A DNA stretch of 64,000 bases from Acanthosepion esculentum (GCA_964036315.1 OZ038508.1:47201196-47265195); one strand, 5' to 3'; shown: positions 1-13,057, counted from the first letter of the stretch. Notes: generated by a model not told the origin, from the letters alone. Numbers and translations: made by a program.

Positions 1-30
1 AGCACCCGCGTCGACCGTTACGGGTCGCGG

Positions 31-152
31 CCGAGAAAGACAGACGAGAAAGGCAGACGAGAAAGGAAGCCGAGAAAGGCAGATGAGAAAGGCGGACGAG
101 AAAGACAGACGGAAGAGGACAGACGGAAGAGGCCAGACGGAAAGGCAGAGAG
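31..152. repeat. GA-rich degenerate minisatellite
   Basis: Purine-rich tract of imperfect units of about 12 bp based on AGAAAGGCAGACG. It is cut by the window edge region and no coding signal is seen in it. Confidence 0.8.
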
Positions 153-480
153 TGGTTGGTTGGTCTGCTGTCGAGTGCAGTCGAGCTGGAGAGAGAGGTC
201 GGAGATTGTTGTGACGTCACCGGTTGGAGACAGGCGCCAGCTTACATATTTTATCGATATACGTACGAAGTAGCGAATTACTCCTCCAACGTCTAAGACT
301 ACTACTGCTACTATTATTACTACCACTGGAAACGGAAACGTCGAACAAGCTACAATAATCAAGAGTCGCATATCGTTCTAAGACGATTACACCACAAGCT
401 AATCACTTGTTTTCACCTCTTCTTAATAATAACATTGTTTTTTCCAGTTAAACTGACATCTGACCTTTCAAGGAAAACTT
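153..480. other. Unassigned stretch with a CRE-like site
   Basis: No gene recognised. A perfect cAMP-response-element palindrome TGACGTCA lies at 212-219 and a (CTA)n-like run follows near 297-325. The pyrimidine run ending in CAG near 436-450 could be a splice acceptor or the flank of a transposon. None of this is enough to call an exon or promoter. Confidence 0.35.
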
Positions 481-1195
481 AAAATGGAAACAATAGAGAG
501 TTCTCTTGGACGGTTGCCACGTTTGCTACATTAGCGAATGATGCTCATGCTTGATCAACGCTGCAAATGTGGGCAGCTGAAATTAGGAGGCGAACGGAGT
601 GTTTTGAAGATGTCCTATATCTGGACTTCGTTCCACTTCCACCATCGTGGAAAACGTGTTCATCACGTTGTGGTGTCTGACTGTGGTTGATTATAAGTCG
701 AATGGCCCGCTGGGTATCACGTTTTCTGACACCTGATCAAAATCATAACAGGCTGACCACGTCACGAGGAAATTTTACATTGTCTGAGGCAGATCTATTT
801 ATGGAACGTTTCCTAATCCAGGACGAAGGTTGGGTTCATCACTTTGAGCCAAAGACAAAAATAAAAGCCATACGGTGTAAACACCCGTCCTCACCTCTGC
901 TAAAGAAGGCCAAGATTATTTTATATGAAGGAAATGTGATGGCCTGTATTTTTTTTTTGGTGGGAAAGGCATTGGGTTAATAGATTATCTTCAAAAGGCC
1001 GCATCATCAATAGAGTGCCGTACGCCAACGTACGGAATGCTCTCAAGACCAAACACACAAGAAAACTGAAAAAAGCGGTCATGCTTCATCACGACAATGT
1101 GTCGAAGGCTATCTCCTCCTTAATTTTGAAACTTTTCCTAGAGGATGCTCTCCCAACACTACATATACTTGACGCGACCCTGCCTTGTCCTCATT
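481..1195 (+). pseudogene. Mariner transposase relic
   Basis: Decayed DDE/D transposase of the mariner family, the cut-and-paste class that inserts at TA. The best-preserved part (687-980) reads WVSRFLTPDQ, then LTTSRGNFTLSEAD and DEGWVHHFEPKTK, the central region of mariner transposases around the first catalytic Asp. After frame changes, the next blocks are IDYLQKA (about 980-1000) and HHDN (about 1090-1100), matching the second catalytic Asp motif H-x-D-N. The third (SPDLAP-type) motif is frameshifted near 1170-1195. The N-terminal helix-turn-helix half is unrecognisable. No terminal inverted repeats were found. A dead copy, not a gene. Confidence 0.8.
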
Positions 1196-1437
1196 CATTT
1201 TCAGCGAACACTACACCAATGTAATCTATACTGAAGACTGTCTTTTCCTCTTTGTGGGGGCGCTATGCGTTTCTTTTGAGGAGCACCATGAATATTACAC
1301 GCACAAGCACAATCGTCCACACGAACATTCGCTCACACTTACTGTAAAACACATACTTTCCATTTAATTCGTACACACACATTACTGTCTTTGTCTTTTC
1401 TAAACCATCTTGTTGGTAATAGACATATATTTCTTTA

Positions 1438-1452
1438 TACACACACACACAT

Positions 1453-1529
<77 letters not shown>
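1438..1529. repeat. (CA)n then (TA)n microsatellite
   Basis: CA dinucleotides to 1470, then pure TA to 1529. It directly abuts the tail of the hammerhead-like repeat that follows. Confidence 0.95.
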
Positions 1530-1531
<2 letters not shown>

Positions 1532-1681
1532 AAGAAGAAGAAATGTAGTCTTAATGTGTGCTATGGTTATGGGATAAAGTGGTCAATATCAGAGAGAGAA
1601 CGTATGTAAATATGAAAGTGAACATTGAAGTCAATATTTAGAGGCGACAGGCTGTTTCATGATAGACGCAATCGTCAGGCC
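1530..1681 (-). mobile_element. HHR-A repeat (hammerhead-like head, TA tail)
   Basis: Read on the minus strand, this dispersed repeat starts with a hammerhead-like module (CTGACGA core at 1672-1678, GAAAC at 1654-1658, GTC just beyond), runs about 100 nt through a conserved body and ends in the (TA)n at 1471-1529. In this copy one stem II base has changed (TGC faces TCA). The same layout recurs at 28.4, 29.5, 35.1, 35.5 and 63.9 kb. The hammerhead reading is my inference; the repeat family is seen directly. Confidence 0.7.
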
Positions 1682-2305
1682 ACGAGTGTTATTTTTTCTC
1701 AGCTATTTATATTATACGGGACAGTGGTGCATTGCGTGTAGTCTTTTTTGGCGGTTATTTTGACGGAAGTCGTTTATTTGTTTGTTTATTTATTTATTTG
1801 GGTTCATTTATTTTTCTTGTTTTTATTTTTTTTTCTTATCTTATATATATATATTTATTTATTTTTATTTTAATCGGTGTTTTATTAACGTAGTAAAAAT
1901 TTCTTTCTATAGTTTATTATTTTTATTTGTTTCGGGAAGATTATTAGAGCTATTTATTCAATTTTGGGGTTGATTGCTGTAGTGTATTCTAACTATTATT
2001 TTGGTGCGAGCAGTTTTTAATTTGTTTATTACTTCATTTATTTATTTGGAATGATTATCTTTACTTGTTTTTTTTTCTAACGGTTAATTTATTGGGAACA
2101 GTTTGTTAGTTTGTTTCTTTATTTGAATTAAATTAGATTAAAAAATACTACGTTATTAAAAATCGAAAACCGAAAAGAGTAAACAAAAATATACAGTATA
2201 ATAAATAAAAAAAAAACAAGTAAAATAAATTAATCGAAAATAGTAGTTAATAAATGGTCAACAAATGCTGTTTTCTTGTAAGGAAGTGGCTAATATTACG
2301 GTGAG
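1682..2305. other. AT-rich stretch, no gene
   Basis: T-rich then A-rich low-complexity DNA with TTTATT-type runs. Nothing recognised. Confidence 0.7.
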
Positions 2306-2439
2306 CATAACCATCCCCCAGTTCCCAAGGGTATTTGCGTGTACACAAATATAAGCAGCCCGACGGGTATTGGAAATATGTTGTTAGATTCCGAATTGGG
2401 ACCCGTTACCTATTAGAAGACATGTGCATTCAAACTTAG

Positions 2440-2620
2440 TAATAATTGATAGTGGCTCGGATTGATGAATCGGAGAACCGAGTTCGAATTCCAGTCGAAT
2501 CCATTACATTCACTTACGTGCTAATACCCTTGGGAAAGGTATGAATACTCTTCTTCCTCCCGCCTTACAGCTACGGGTAAATAGGAAGACAGACTGGGGT
2601 CTATAGCCTTTGATGTCAAC
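2440..2620 (+). mobile_element. SINE-D, tRNA-derived
   Basis: tRNA-like head with A-box-like GATAGTGGCTCGG and B-box-like GAGTTCGAATTCC, followed by a body that runs through ACGTGCTAATACCC and TACGGGTAAATAGG. Related copies lie on the minus strand at 15.96, 19.89, 57.2 and 57.99 kb, which supports a dispersed family. A small reverse-strand scrap of the same body is at 2310-2345. Confidence 0.75.
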
Positions 2621-2867
2621 TGGCCCTGCCACAGAAAGAAACGACTGCGGGAAAAAAATCTGCCTCGTCAGTCATGTATCGAAAGATACATGATCACCTA
2701 CGCGTGTATCACGCATGGCAGATAACTGACTGACATTGAAACTTGCAGCACCGGGAATTTCAAAGCGCTCACCCATCCAAGTACAGACCAGGTTCGATAT
2801 TGCTTAACTTCTTCAGTATTCCTGTGGTATCTTCAACTTCAATAATCTCTTTTAGCTTCTTCTCCTT

Positions 2868-2901
2868 CATCATCATCATCATAATCATCATCATCATCAT
2901 C

Positions 2902-2948
<47 letters not shown>
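2868..2948. repeat. (ATC)n/(TTA)n trinucleotide repeat
   Basis: Imperfect CAT repeats followed by a clean TTA run. It creates a spurious poly-Leu/Ile reading frame. Confidence 0.95.
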
Positions 2949-4627
<1,679 letters not shown>

Positions 4628-4674
<47 letters not shown>

Positions 4675-4750
4675 GTTGTTGTTGTTGTTGTTTTGTCATT
4701 TGAATTCTGTTGTATACAAATTTCCTTCCGGTCCCAACCAGAAACCTAAG

Positions 4751-4794
<44 letters not shown>
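4628..4794. repeat. (ATT)n, (GTT)n and (TA)n microsatellites
   Basis: ATT repeats 4628-4672, GTT repeats 4673-4692, and a TA run 4754-4794, separated by about 60 bp of unique sequence. Confidence 0.95.
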
Positions 4795-4796
<2 letters not shown>

Positions 4797-5304
4797 TTAC
4801 GAAAAATTTGGTAATCCGTATAGTTAGTCCCAAGGAGGATGAAATCCTGAGAGCTCAATGGAAATTCAGAGCTAATAATTTAAAGAAAAAAACAGACCAC
4901 TTTAAGGCTCCATGTAATAATTTATTTCACCATAGCCCTTTTAAAGGATGCTGGATCATCAGACTACAATTCCAAAAGTTAAAAAGAAAAAGGAAATGAA
5001 CATTTACAATTTTGACGGGTAGTATTAATTTTATGTAATTTAACAGAAAAGGCAGTGAGGAGTGGTGTGGTAGACATGATCGAGTTTAGAGAGGGTTTAT
5101 TTTAATATTTCTATCTATCATACTTATTATTAAGGGAGGAGGGACCAGACATTGACCTATTTAATCGGTTAACGGAAGTGATATATTGAAAGGGAAGGGG
5201 GAGAAGAGAGAAAAAATAAAAAGAAAAAAAGAAGGCGGAAGTAAATGGAAAGAAGCTGTAATTAGGCTTTACGAAGAGAGGAGGCGAGGTAATTTTAGCA
5301 ATAG
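4795..5304. other. No feature seen
   Basis: AT-rich sequence with a purine-rich block around 5190-5245. No homology recognised. Confidence 0.6.
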
Positions 5305-5680
5305 GTGCCGGTATGCAGAAAAATAGGAAAGAACACGTTAGGTAAATAATCCGGAGTTCCTTAGTATTTTTGCTTTTATTTTTAAAAAGACAGTGCTCCA
5401 TACAGAAGTAGAGCTTATATTATAATATTTTTTTAAAAATATGATTCCTTCGCTACATAAGAGTTCTCATGTTTCAAAAGTGAGAGCCGAGACCCCTAAT
5501 ATAATTTTTGAAATTAAGTTGAATTAAGGTGTCTAGTCACGCTTCCTCGTCAAGCGAGAATTTGGGAATAAGCTATCTTGTGGTTAGCGCGTGTTTATAA
5601 GTATGGTCTCTTACAACATTAGTTACTATGGAAACGGCTAGGGTCGGCTATATTGGTTAGGTGGTCTAAGAGTTAAGAAT

Positions 5681-5682
<2 letters not shown>
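5305..5682 (-). mobile_element. Penelope-like element 3' tail (solo copy)
   Basis: This ~380-bp block recurs almost colinearly at 30290-30670, where it forms the 3' untranslated end of a Penelope-like element that codes on the minus strand. I infer that this copy is a severely 5'-truncated insertion of the same family. The sequence keeps shared landmarks such as ATGGAAACGGCTAG and GCGAGAATTTGGGAATAAGC. No coding part remains. Confidence 0.7.

Positions 5683-5752
<70 letters not shown>
5683..5752. repeat. (TA)n microsatellite
   Basis: Pure TA run between the Penelope tail and a hammerhead-like motif. Confidence 0.95.
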
Positions 5753-5756
<4 letters not shown>

Positions 5757-5784
5757 GATATTACATCGAAAACATGTCAAAATA

Positions 5785-5838
5785 GCTACACAATTGCAGT
5801 CGTGTTTCGATGCGTATCAATGCATTTCATCAGGCGAA
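5785..5838 (-). ncRNA. Hammerhead-like motif with intact core
   Basis: On the minus strand the core boxes are CTGATGA (complement of 5827-5833) and CGAAAC (complement of 5804-5809). Stem II is ATGC/GCAT. After GAAA, CACGA can pair with TTGTG around a 6-nt loop and leads straight to GTA (complement of 5787-5789), a permitted NUH cleavage triplet. Stem I is weak (G-C, C-G, then a mismatch). About 30 nt later the element ends in (TA)n. Type I hammerheads are known in Penelope-like elements and retrozymes. Activity is untested, and the weak stem I argues for decay. Confidence 0.5.
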
Positions 5839-5840
5839 TG

Positions 5841-6366
5841 TAAATTACTGGCGAGTAAACGATTTATTAAAATTTAAAAGAAAATACAAACTTTTTTTCC
5901 AAAAAAGTATGTTATACGGTTTGTGGGCGTTACCTTGATCAACCAATCAAATATGACCTACATTAAATTTAAACAAAGTGAAGAAGCAAAAAACAAAAAA
6001 AAAATAAATATTTTTATGAATGTGTCATGACCGGTAGATTGGCAGCTAACGGCAGCCAGACATAAACTAGGGCGGATGTAAATGGTTACATAAATTGTAC
6101 AAACCAGACAATGCCGTTTCCTAAGAAATAAAAATAAAATGGAGAGGTAATTTAAAAAAAATGCTAAACAAGTTATATGCTTTGTGAGTTTCCTACATAA
6201 TTTTTTTTTTATAGTTCATGGATAAATATCTTTTTTAAGGAACTAGTAAATAAATTAAACGTATAGAATTATTTTTTAAATTAATGTACACCTGTTGAAT
6301 AAACATTCTTCATATTTTTTTTTAAGCTTATCACCCCAGTCATGGCTGGAAGCCATTAGCACGCAA
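5841..6366. other. No feature seen
   Basis: AT-rich sequence with several A runs. No coding or repeat signal recognised. Confidence 0.6.
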
Positions 6367-6630
6367 GAGGTTACAGAAGGTTTGGAGGAAGGATCAGGTA
6401 GGAGTGGTAAAGGAGAGGATGTGGAGAAAAATAGTGGATCGATCAAGGCAAGGGGGTTACAGAAGATTTGGAGCGAGAGCAGATAGGAATGAAAGGTGAA
6501 AGGATGTGGAGAAGGGAAGTGGATAGATCAAGGCACCTAGAGATGTCGATTGACGTTACACTTAAATAGTTGGAGATTGTATTTGTCAGGGAAACAGGAA
6601 TAAGGAAGGGAGTTCCACAGGCGAGATGTG
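6367..6630. repeat. R1 dispersed repeat with internal tandem duplication
   Basis: Two imperfect ~85-bp units (6370-6452 and 6457-6537), each running from GGTTACAGAAG to GATCAAGGCA, are followed by the R1 segment shared with 3690-3780. Class unknown; possibly LINE-derived. Confidence 0.6.
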
Positions 6631-7724
6631 CGAGACATGAAGAAATTGGAGTAGAAGAGACGTCTACATCTAACAGTTTCAACGGTGGGAACGGGATGCC
6701 AGCCTCGTAGAAGATGTTAATAACATTAACCGATCAATGTAAATGACAAAATACCAATCTAATACCAATACATCCGTACAAGACGTTACTAATACTACCA
6801 GGAGAGTAATACAAATTTATATTAAATCCAAATTAATCTGACACATAGAAAGATAAGCCGTATATGGTGCAACGTAGTTCAACTAAAATACTAAAGAAAA
6901 CGGATTAAAGTTAAGGTAAGTACTCATGTTAAACATGTAATGGAATTTGATTGTTTTTTTCACTGCTTTTTTGATTGTCTTAGGTGAAACTTGACTCTCA
7001 CGGGCCAAATATATTATGAACTGAGTTGGATCTTTTCTAAATGATCTCTCTTGCTCTAAGTTGGAATGGTGATCCTTCTACCTGTTGTGACGTCTTGATC
7101 CTGTTTTCTTCTGTACTGTTCTCTCTCTTCTTTTTTTTTAATTAATCACAGTTGAATCAATTGTTCTTGAATGGACTTTGAAGAGTGAAACAAGAGTATG
7201 AATGTTGATACCATTTCTGAAGACCTGAATGATCGATTTTATTCTCACTGTTGCTCAGTTGGCAAGACAGTGGGTCTGGCACAAAACAAACTTTAACATG
7301 CTCTTTTTTATCTGAATAAACTCAAAGGATTTTTCAGTGATTCTTACAAAAACAAAATGGTGGCAAAACGGCTAAACCTCTTAGCTGAAAACAAAGAAAA
7401 AAGAAACTCCAGAAGTTTTGAAGGATGGATAATTATACGCTTAAACAATTTGGACAATTTTGTTGTTACACCCGTTTTATTGAGATTCTGATGGGGCTTC
7501 ATTTAAAATCCACGAATCAAAAGTGATGTAGATGTGGCTGAATCAGTGTATGGTCATGCTGCTCATGACTCGTGTTAGTATTTTAAGGACTGTAAGTTGC
7601 TCAAAGATGCATGGGAATAGGGAAGAATTACATCCTGAAACTAAGCAAAGTATTAAGAAGCCGGAAATCTCCTTTAGAAACACGGAATAAAGTAATGAAG
7701 TTTTATGTAATATTATCCCGTTTC
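6631..7724. other. No feature seen
   Basis: About 1.1 kb without recognisable genes or repeats. Confidence 0.5.
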
Positions 7725-8100
7725 TATAACAAGAAATGATCGGCAATGTCCTCACAGATGAAGAAGAGACTTGAGGCAACAGAAAAGTGGTTTAATCGAA
7801 GGTTACTGAGAATCTCACGCACTGAACATATGAGTAATGAGGAAGCTTTAAGGAAAATAAAAAAATGACGCATAATGAGAAAAGAGGACATGGAAAACCT
7901 CACTGAGAAGACACTGAATGCCGGAGGCGCAGAGGAATGCAGAAAGTAACCTCTATAATGAGCCTGTGCAAACTCCTTGTAGAAGAAGGATTGGGAGAGA
8001 CAACAAAAAGAGAAATATTCATTAACAGGTACAAATTATGAGAAATTGTGGAGAGCCATCTACAACGAAATTCTGAATGGACAGAAAACACCCTAAGAAA
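7725..8100 (+). pseudogene. LINE reverse transcriptase C-terminal fragment
   Basis: Broken frames keep the region downstream of a non-LTR reverse transcriptase: KRLEATEKWFNRRLLRIS, TEHMSNEEALRKI, then KSLCKLLVEEGLGE and KLWRAIYNEILNG. The same family is represented on the minus strand at 55.5-56.4 kb and by short tails at 52.3 and 60.0 kb. Stops and frame changes make it non-functional. I infer 3' remnants left by truncated insertions. Confidence 0.75.
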
Positions 8101-8179
8101 AAGCCATGTGAGGTGGATTTTAAGAATTTTTTTAAAAAAAAGACGAAAGATAAGAAATAACAGAAAGGTAACATCTGAC

Positions 8180-9258
8180 TATAAGGTCACTAAATAAGCC
8201 CTTGCCGTTTTTACGTCCTATTGGGAGAAGTGATCCTTATTCGCAAATTGGGTAAATCGTACCGGAAACGTGCTTCGTTGGGGTGATATTGCTCGCTTAC
8301 ATCAGTCATAGCTCAAGCGTCGACATGGAAACATGGCGGTATCAAAGCATTTCGTTCGGTTTTATGTCTTGAAGGTGTGCTTGCCCCCAGTTGCATCAAG
8401 CCGCCACATAAGTCAAGTCTTTGGGACTAATGAACGCACAGTCAGTAATTGGTTACAGAAGTTCAGACCGGAAGATCTGTCCCTTTGTGATGAGACCGGC
8501 AGTGGCCGCTCACAGGTCCTGGATGATGAAGCCCTGAAGGCGGTGATAGAGGAGGACACCTGTCAATTTTGTGGTAAGCTTGCAAACGCTTACATGTTTC
8601 TGATAAAACAGTGAAACTTCAACTGTACCGCATAGGGAAAGCATACAAAATGAGCAGTTGGATACCCACACATAGTCAGGAGTCAACAAGTAACAATGAT
8701 TTCTCGGCACAGCAACCTACCCTTGTTTGATCAAGTGATTCTTAGTGACTTAAAGTTGATACGGTATGAAACTCCGAAGCATGCCAGGCATCGAATATCA
8801 CTGCGGAATCCTGTGCCTTACGCCACAAGACCACTTTACACACACACAAGACCATGTTTTGTATCTGGTGAACGAGACGACAAGTAGTGCACTGTGAGCT
8901 ACTACCAACGGATCAGATCATCGCTGGGGAGTTACACTCGCAGCAGCTGGAACGTGTACAACTGACACTGAAGAAGAAGCAGCCAGATTTGGTTAAACGC
9001 AAGCGTGTGTTTTTACCTCCATACCAATTCCAGGCCTCGTGTACGCGGGTAGCCAACGATACAATAAGACGACACGGCTGGGTGACACTGTGCCATTCAC
9101 CTTACTCTCCGGATATTGCGCTAACAGATTACTACCTGTAATAACCGCCTTCGTGTCAAATTCTTTGTAAATGATGCAGACTTAAGACAGGTACGCATTG
9201 CTGGATAACTTTTTTCCTAATAAATCAAAAAGGGCAAATACTTTTTTAGTACCTTGTA
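8180..9258 (+). mobile_element. Mariner element with terminal inverted repeats and TA target duplication
   Basis: The left end (TAAGGTCACTAAATAAGC at 8182) and the complement of the right end (CAAGGTACTAAAAAAGTATT) form imperfect inverted repeats of about 55 bp, including a shared TATT or TATTAGG block and GTGATCC/GTTATCC. Both ends are bounded by TA (8180-8181, 9257-9258), the standard mariner target duplication. The transposase relic lies inside, on the plus strand. Confidence 0.75.
8333..9141 (+). pseudogene. Mariner transposase (disrupted)
   Basis: The N-terminal DNA-binding half is open from the ATG at 8333: VFGTNERTVSNWLQKF and SLCDETGSGRSQVLDDEALK, matching mariner HTH regions (NERTVxxWFxKF, DExRSGRP). 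After frame breaks, QLERVQLTLKKKQPDLVKRK and YSPDIALTDYYL (about 9107-9140) match the C-terminal catalytic region with the third acidic residue in the TDY motif. The usual second catalytic motif (HxDNARPH) is replaced by a PPYQFQASC-type sequence, so the catalytic triad is broken. Different subfamily from the relic at 0.5-1.2 kb. Confidence 0.8.
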
Positions 9259-10135
9259 GAAGCAAAATGAACCGTGAATGAAAGAAAGAATAAGGGAAGA
9301 ATGTGAAAAAGAAAAAACGGAGGGAAGTCAATAAGCGAAAAAATAAATTTCAAAAAGTCATGACAACCTGGAGGAAAACGACACCGGTAGATAAGAGGAA
9401 ATTAAAGCGGGCCAAAGTGCTCAATCTTTTTACAAGACATTACACCAAATCTGAGTGAAAAACCGGGAAACCAATATTATAATCTTTTCAAATCAGTCAG
9501 ACATCTTCACAGTAAACGTTGGTATCCGTGAATCTCTAAGAAGCATACTAAGCTAATTCCTGTTACAGCATTCTTGATAATATCGGGTTTGATTGGGGGT
9601 GGTATTGCTCGCAGACAATATCGGGCTTGGTTGGGGTTATATTGATCGCTGTTACAGCAGCCTTCTCAGGCACATCTTGATGTATTCAATACCCACAAAA
9701 ACAATATTTGGTTTGTACTGTAATTCTTCTGAGTTGCCCTAGGGTCACTTGGAAGTAATGCATAATGTGGTCTGATCAACAGCTTCAAAAACCTCAGTCA
9801 CAAACTTGAGACTCGCTGCTAGAAAATCTATTAACGTGTCGAATATTTTTCGTAAATTTGTAATTTCACTCGGAAGATTTGTGTTAACTCATATTATGAT
9901 TTTAAGACACTTCTCAATGTTACCATACGCCTCCCACGCCCGATATTATCAAGAGTTCATCTCCTTGAGAATTCTCCCACATTGTAACTCAAACCCAAGA
10001 CGAATGGTTGCTGCATTAACGTTCAATTGGTCATTCATAAGAAATAAATGAAAGGAAATAATGAAGTGTATCATCCATATTGAATATGATATATAACATA
10101 ATTTTCTGCAATGTTTTGTTTTGTTTAATTCGACC
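9259..10135. other. No gene; short internal duplication
   Basis: The block 9570-9660 holds two imperfect ~45-bp repeats based on AATATCGGGTTTGATTGGGG. Otherwise nothing recognised. Confidence 0.5.
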
Positions 10136-10546
10136 TATACACGAGTAAAAATCCTGCATATTGCTGGTCCTGGGTGGTGAAGCCCTGAAGGCGGTGATAG
10201 AGGAGGGCACCTGTCAAATCTGTGGTCAGCTTGCAAACGCTTACATGTTTTTGATGAAACAGTCAAACATCACCCTCACCGAATAAGGAAAGCATACAAA
10301 AGGAGTCGTTGGATACCCACACACTCACAGCAGTCAGCAAGTAACAAAGATTGACGGCTTGTTTCTTGTTGCTTTCTCGGCACAGCAAACTGCCCATATT
10401 TGATCGAGTGCTCCCTAGTGACTTAAAGTGGATACGGTATGATACTCCGAAGCGTGTCAGACATTGAATGTTCCCGGGGAATCCTGTGCCTCACGCCACA
10501 TGACGACTTTACACCCACACATATACACGAGTACAAATCCTGTATA
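10136..10546 (+). mobile_element. Mariner internal fragment flanked by 25-bp direct repeats
   Basis: About 355 bp (10165-10520) match the middle of the mariner at 8515-8850. It retains ~21 bp (around 10348-10370) that are missing from that copy, so it is not a daughter of it. It is flanked by near-identical 25-bp direct repeats (10136-10160 and 10522-10546, two mismatches). It has no mariner ends and no TA duplication. It therefore was not inserted by normal mariner transposition. Confidence 0.7.
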
Positions 10547-10651
10547 AATTAAGCTATGAAATAAAAATTAGGAGAAATGCACGAATCTAGACTTTACCCA
10601 ACAGATATAAGTATGCATATGTAATAAAACATATTCAAATATGGTATGTCA

Positions 10652-10652
<1 letters not shown>

Positions 10653-10738
<86 letters not shown>
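10653..10738. repeat. (TA)n microsatellite
   Basis: Pure TA run of about 86 bp at the 3' end of the next element read on the minus strand. Confidence 0.95.
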
Positions 10739-10741
<3 letters not shown>

Positions 10742-10820
10742 ATAAAAAGACATAATCACTAATATTCCATGGTCACAATTTATTCCATTGGAATCGTAAA
10801 TACGATCCAATTCATCAGAC
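10739..10820 (-). other. CTGATGA-hairpin repeat with TA tail
   Basis: Minus-strand CTGATGA (complement of 10812-10818) is followed at once by a strong hairpin (10787-10812; ATTGGA and TCGT pair with ACGA and TCCAAT, one slip). GGAATA then stands where a hammerhead needs CGAAAC. Outer bases TGGT and ACCA can close a stem I. I read it as a degenerate hammerhead relative, since the layout (core, hairpin, ~50 nt, TA) matches the other copies but one core box is lost. Confidence 0.4.
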
Positions 10821-11345
10821 CAACAAATTCAAAAAGAAAACAGAAAAAACATCACCGGGATTAAAAAATAAAATTTAGTGAGAGTGTATGTATGAGAGTG
10901 TGGGGCGAATGCTAGAGTAAATGAACGCCAAAGGGAGGGGTAACAGACGAGAGAAGAATAGGAAAGTCTAAAGACGAAGTGGGGATTAAAATTTAACAGA
11001 GAGAAGTTTTAAAAAGAGGGAAGCAAAGACGGTTTAAGTGAGAAAAATATGTATATTTTCAAAAGTCTGATACATTAAAGATACACCGGAAGTGTATCCA
11101 TTTCTTGGTGACACACACACACAATAGACGATAAAACCTTAAAGCTCAGAAGATGAGAGACAGAGAGCAAAAGAAAAAGGGGCTAGGTGGAGGTGGGTTG
11201 GGGGAACTAAAACCGGAGGGCCTTTATAAAATAGCCGCTGTGTAATCAAGAAAATTTGACAAAGGTAATATCGACTACAGGTCACAAATCTAATATAAAC
11301 ATTTAAAAATAACGATTACCTAAACTAGCAAGGACCTAAATTTCT
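10821..11345. other. Purine-rich stretch, no gene
   Basis: A/G-rich sequence with a short CA run (11110-11124). Nothing recognised. Confidence 0.6.
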
Positions 11346-11762
11346 ATGTTCAAAAACACATATGTATACACACATACACAGCAAATATTAAACTTTTCAC
11401 GTACATACATACATATAGACGTGTACACACATATCCATACATATACATATACATACATATACATATACACATACATATATATACATACACACATATACAT
11501 ATATACATACATATATATATATATACATATACATACAAACACATACACATACATATGCATATATACACAGACACATATATACATACATATAAACATATAT
11601 CCACAGACATCCACTCCTACATATATACACATTTACGTACATACATACATAAGCATACGTGTACATAAACAATATATACATAAAACCTTACGCATCTGCA
11701 TACAAATACCAACACACACCCATCTAAACAAATAAACAGTATTATCTATATATAATATTATC

Positions 11763-11793
<31 letters not shown>

Positions 11794-11796
11794 CTA

Positions 11797-11857
<61 letters not shown>
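11346..11857. repeat. TACA-rich low complexity, (TATC)n and (TA)n
   Basis: Interspersed TACA/TATA motifs (11346-11735), then TATC repeats (from about 11753) and a TA run to 11857. Long open frames here on both strands are artefacts of the repeat. Confidence 0.9.
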
Positions 11858-11861
<4 letters not shown>

Positions 11862-11866
11862 AGGTA

Positions 11867-12230
11867 TTCAGGCTGACCATAAAGTTCGTGTGCACTTTTT
11901 AAATTTTATAACTTTATTTGTATTTGCTATAGAAATAATTTGTAAAAAGGATGAGAAAGAAGTAAATCTATATTTTTTAAGGTTTATAGAAATTGTATTT
12001 ATTTTTACACATAACCCCCCATCATTAGCAATACAAAGGGTAATATGATTTCACGGAAACCATTTGCCAACTGACTTACAGCAATGCCTAATATCACATT
12101 AGTTATTTCAGCTATACTTAAAAAAAGGTACATTAAATTTTATAATATTTTTTACAGATTATTTCTATCACAAATACAAATAAAGTTATAATTTTTTTAA
12201 AGGGCACACGAACTTTATGGACACCCTGCA
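11867..12230. mobile_element. MITE, Tc1/mariner type
   Basis: A 364-bp element with terminal inverted repeats of about 80 bp. The left end starts TTCAGGCTGACCATAAAGTT; the complement of the right end starts TGCAGGGTGTCCATAAAGTT, and similarity continues through GTTCGTGTGC and AACTTTATTTGTATTTG. TA dinucleotides flank it at 11865-11866 and 12231-12232. It has no transposase and would need one in trans. (TA)n tracts abut both sides, so it probably inserted into a TA array or TA grew around it. Confidence 0.85.
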
Positions 12231-12232
12231 TA

Positions 12233-12233
12233 A

Positions 12234-12306
<73 letters not shown>
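12233..12306. repeat. (TA)n microsatellite
   Basis: TA run directly after the MITE. Confidence 0.95.
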
Positions 12307-12312
<6 letters not shown>

Positions 12313-12991
12313 GGGGAGATCATTCTGATATTTTAAACCGTTTTAGGAATAGGCAGAATCTTCTGTTTGGAATGTTGTTAATTAATCTGTGAATTTTGGG
12401 GCTGTTTATTGATTTTTGTGTCTCTTCTGTAATCGCCTCAGCTCGAGAAATCGTATTCTTTTTACTTGGCAAGATATATTCAAACGAGATAAGAGAAAAC
12501 TTAAAATTTTCAACTTGCTGCCACGCGCAAATGGCTATACGCACCTGCTTCCGAAGATACATGTACTTCTGGTAGCACACGAATGCAACCAAACACACAC
12601 CCCCACACGCACACGTACAGCAAACACTCGAACGCGCATGTGTGAATATCCATATAAGGAAAATCAATGGCTTGTGAATGTGCGTCATGCACGAAAGAAA
12701 AAACAACTTAAAAGCAGTAATATTAGAAAAGGCCGTTGTGAAATGTTCTAATAAATCATCAGAAATACTGAATACCAAAATACATGAGTCGGAACAAAAT
12801 ATCGGGGAGGCTTTATTTTATAGATATTTTCCGAGTAGTCTTGATTGGTACTGATACAGAAAAATTCTCGGCCAATTTAAGAGGGGACAAATAAAAGGTT
12901 CTACTCTTTGGCGATTTAAAAATTTAGAAGTGGGTCAAGCTGAGAATCTTTTCGGCCTTTGTACATAAATTCATCACTATCTTACGCACAT

Positions 12992-13000
<9 letters not shown>
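12307..13000. other. No feature seen
   Basis: Includes a CA-rich patch near 12590-12625. Overlapping open frames on both strands (12320-12778) show no recognisable domain. Confidence 0.5.

Positions 13001-13057
<57 letters not shown>

Noticed and set aside
212..219. CRE palindrome as evidence for a host promoter
   Set aside because: A single 8-bp match in 64 kb is weak on its own, and no downstream exon was found; kept only as a note.
11336..11735. Overlapping 86-129 codon frames on both strands
   Set aside because: Products of TACA/TATA low complexity with a periodic Tyr/Ile/Thr/His composition.
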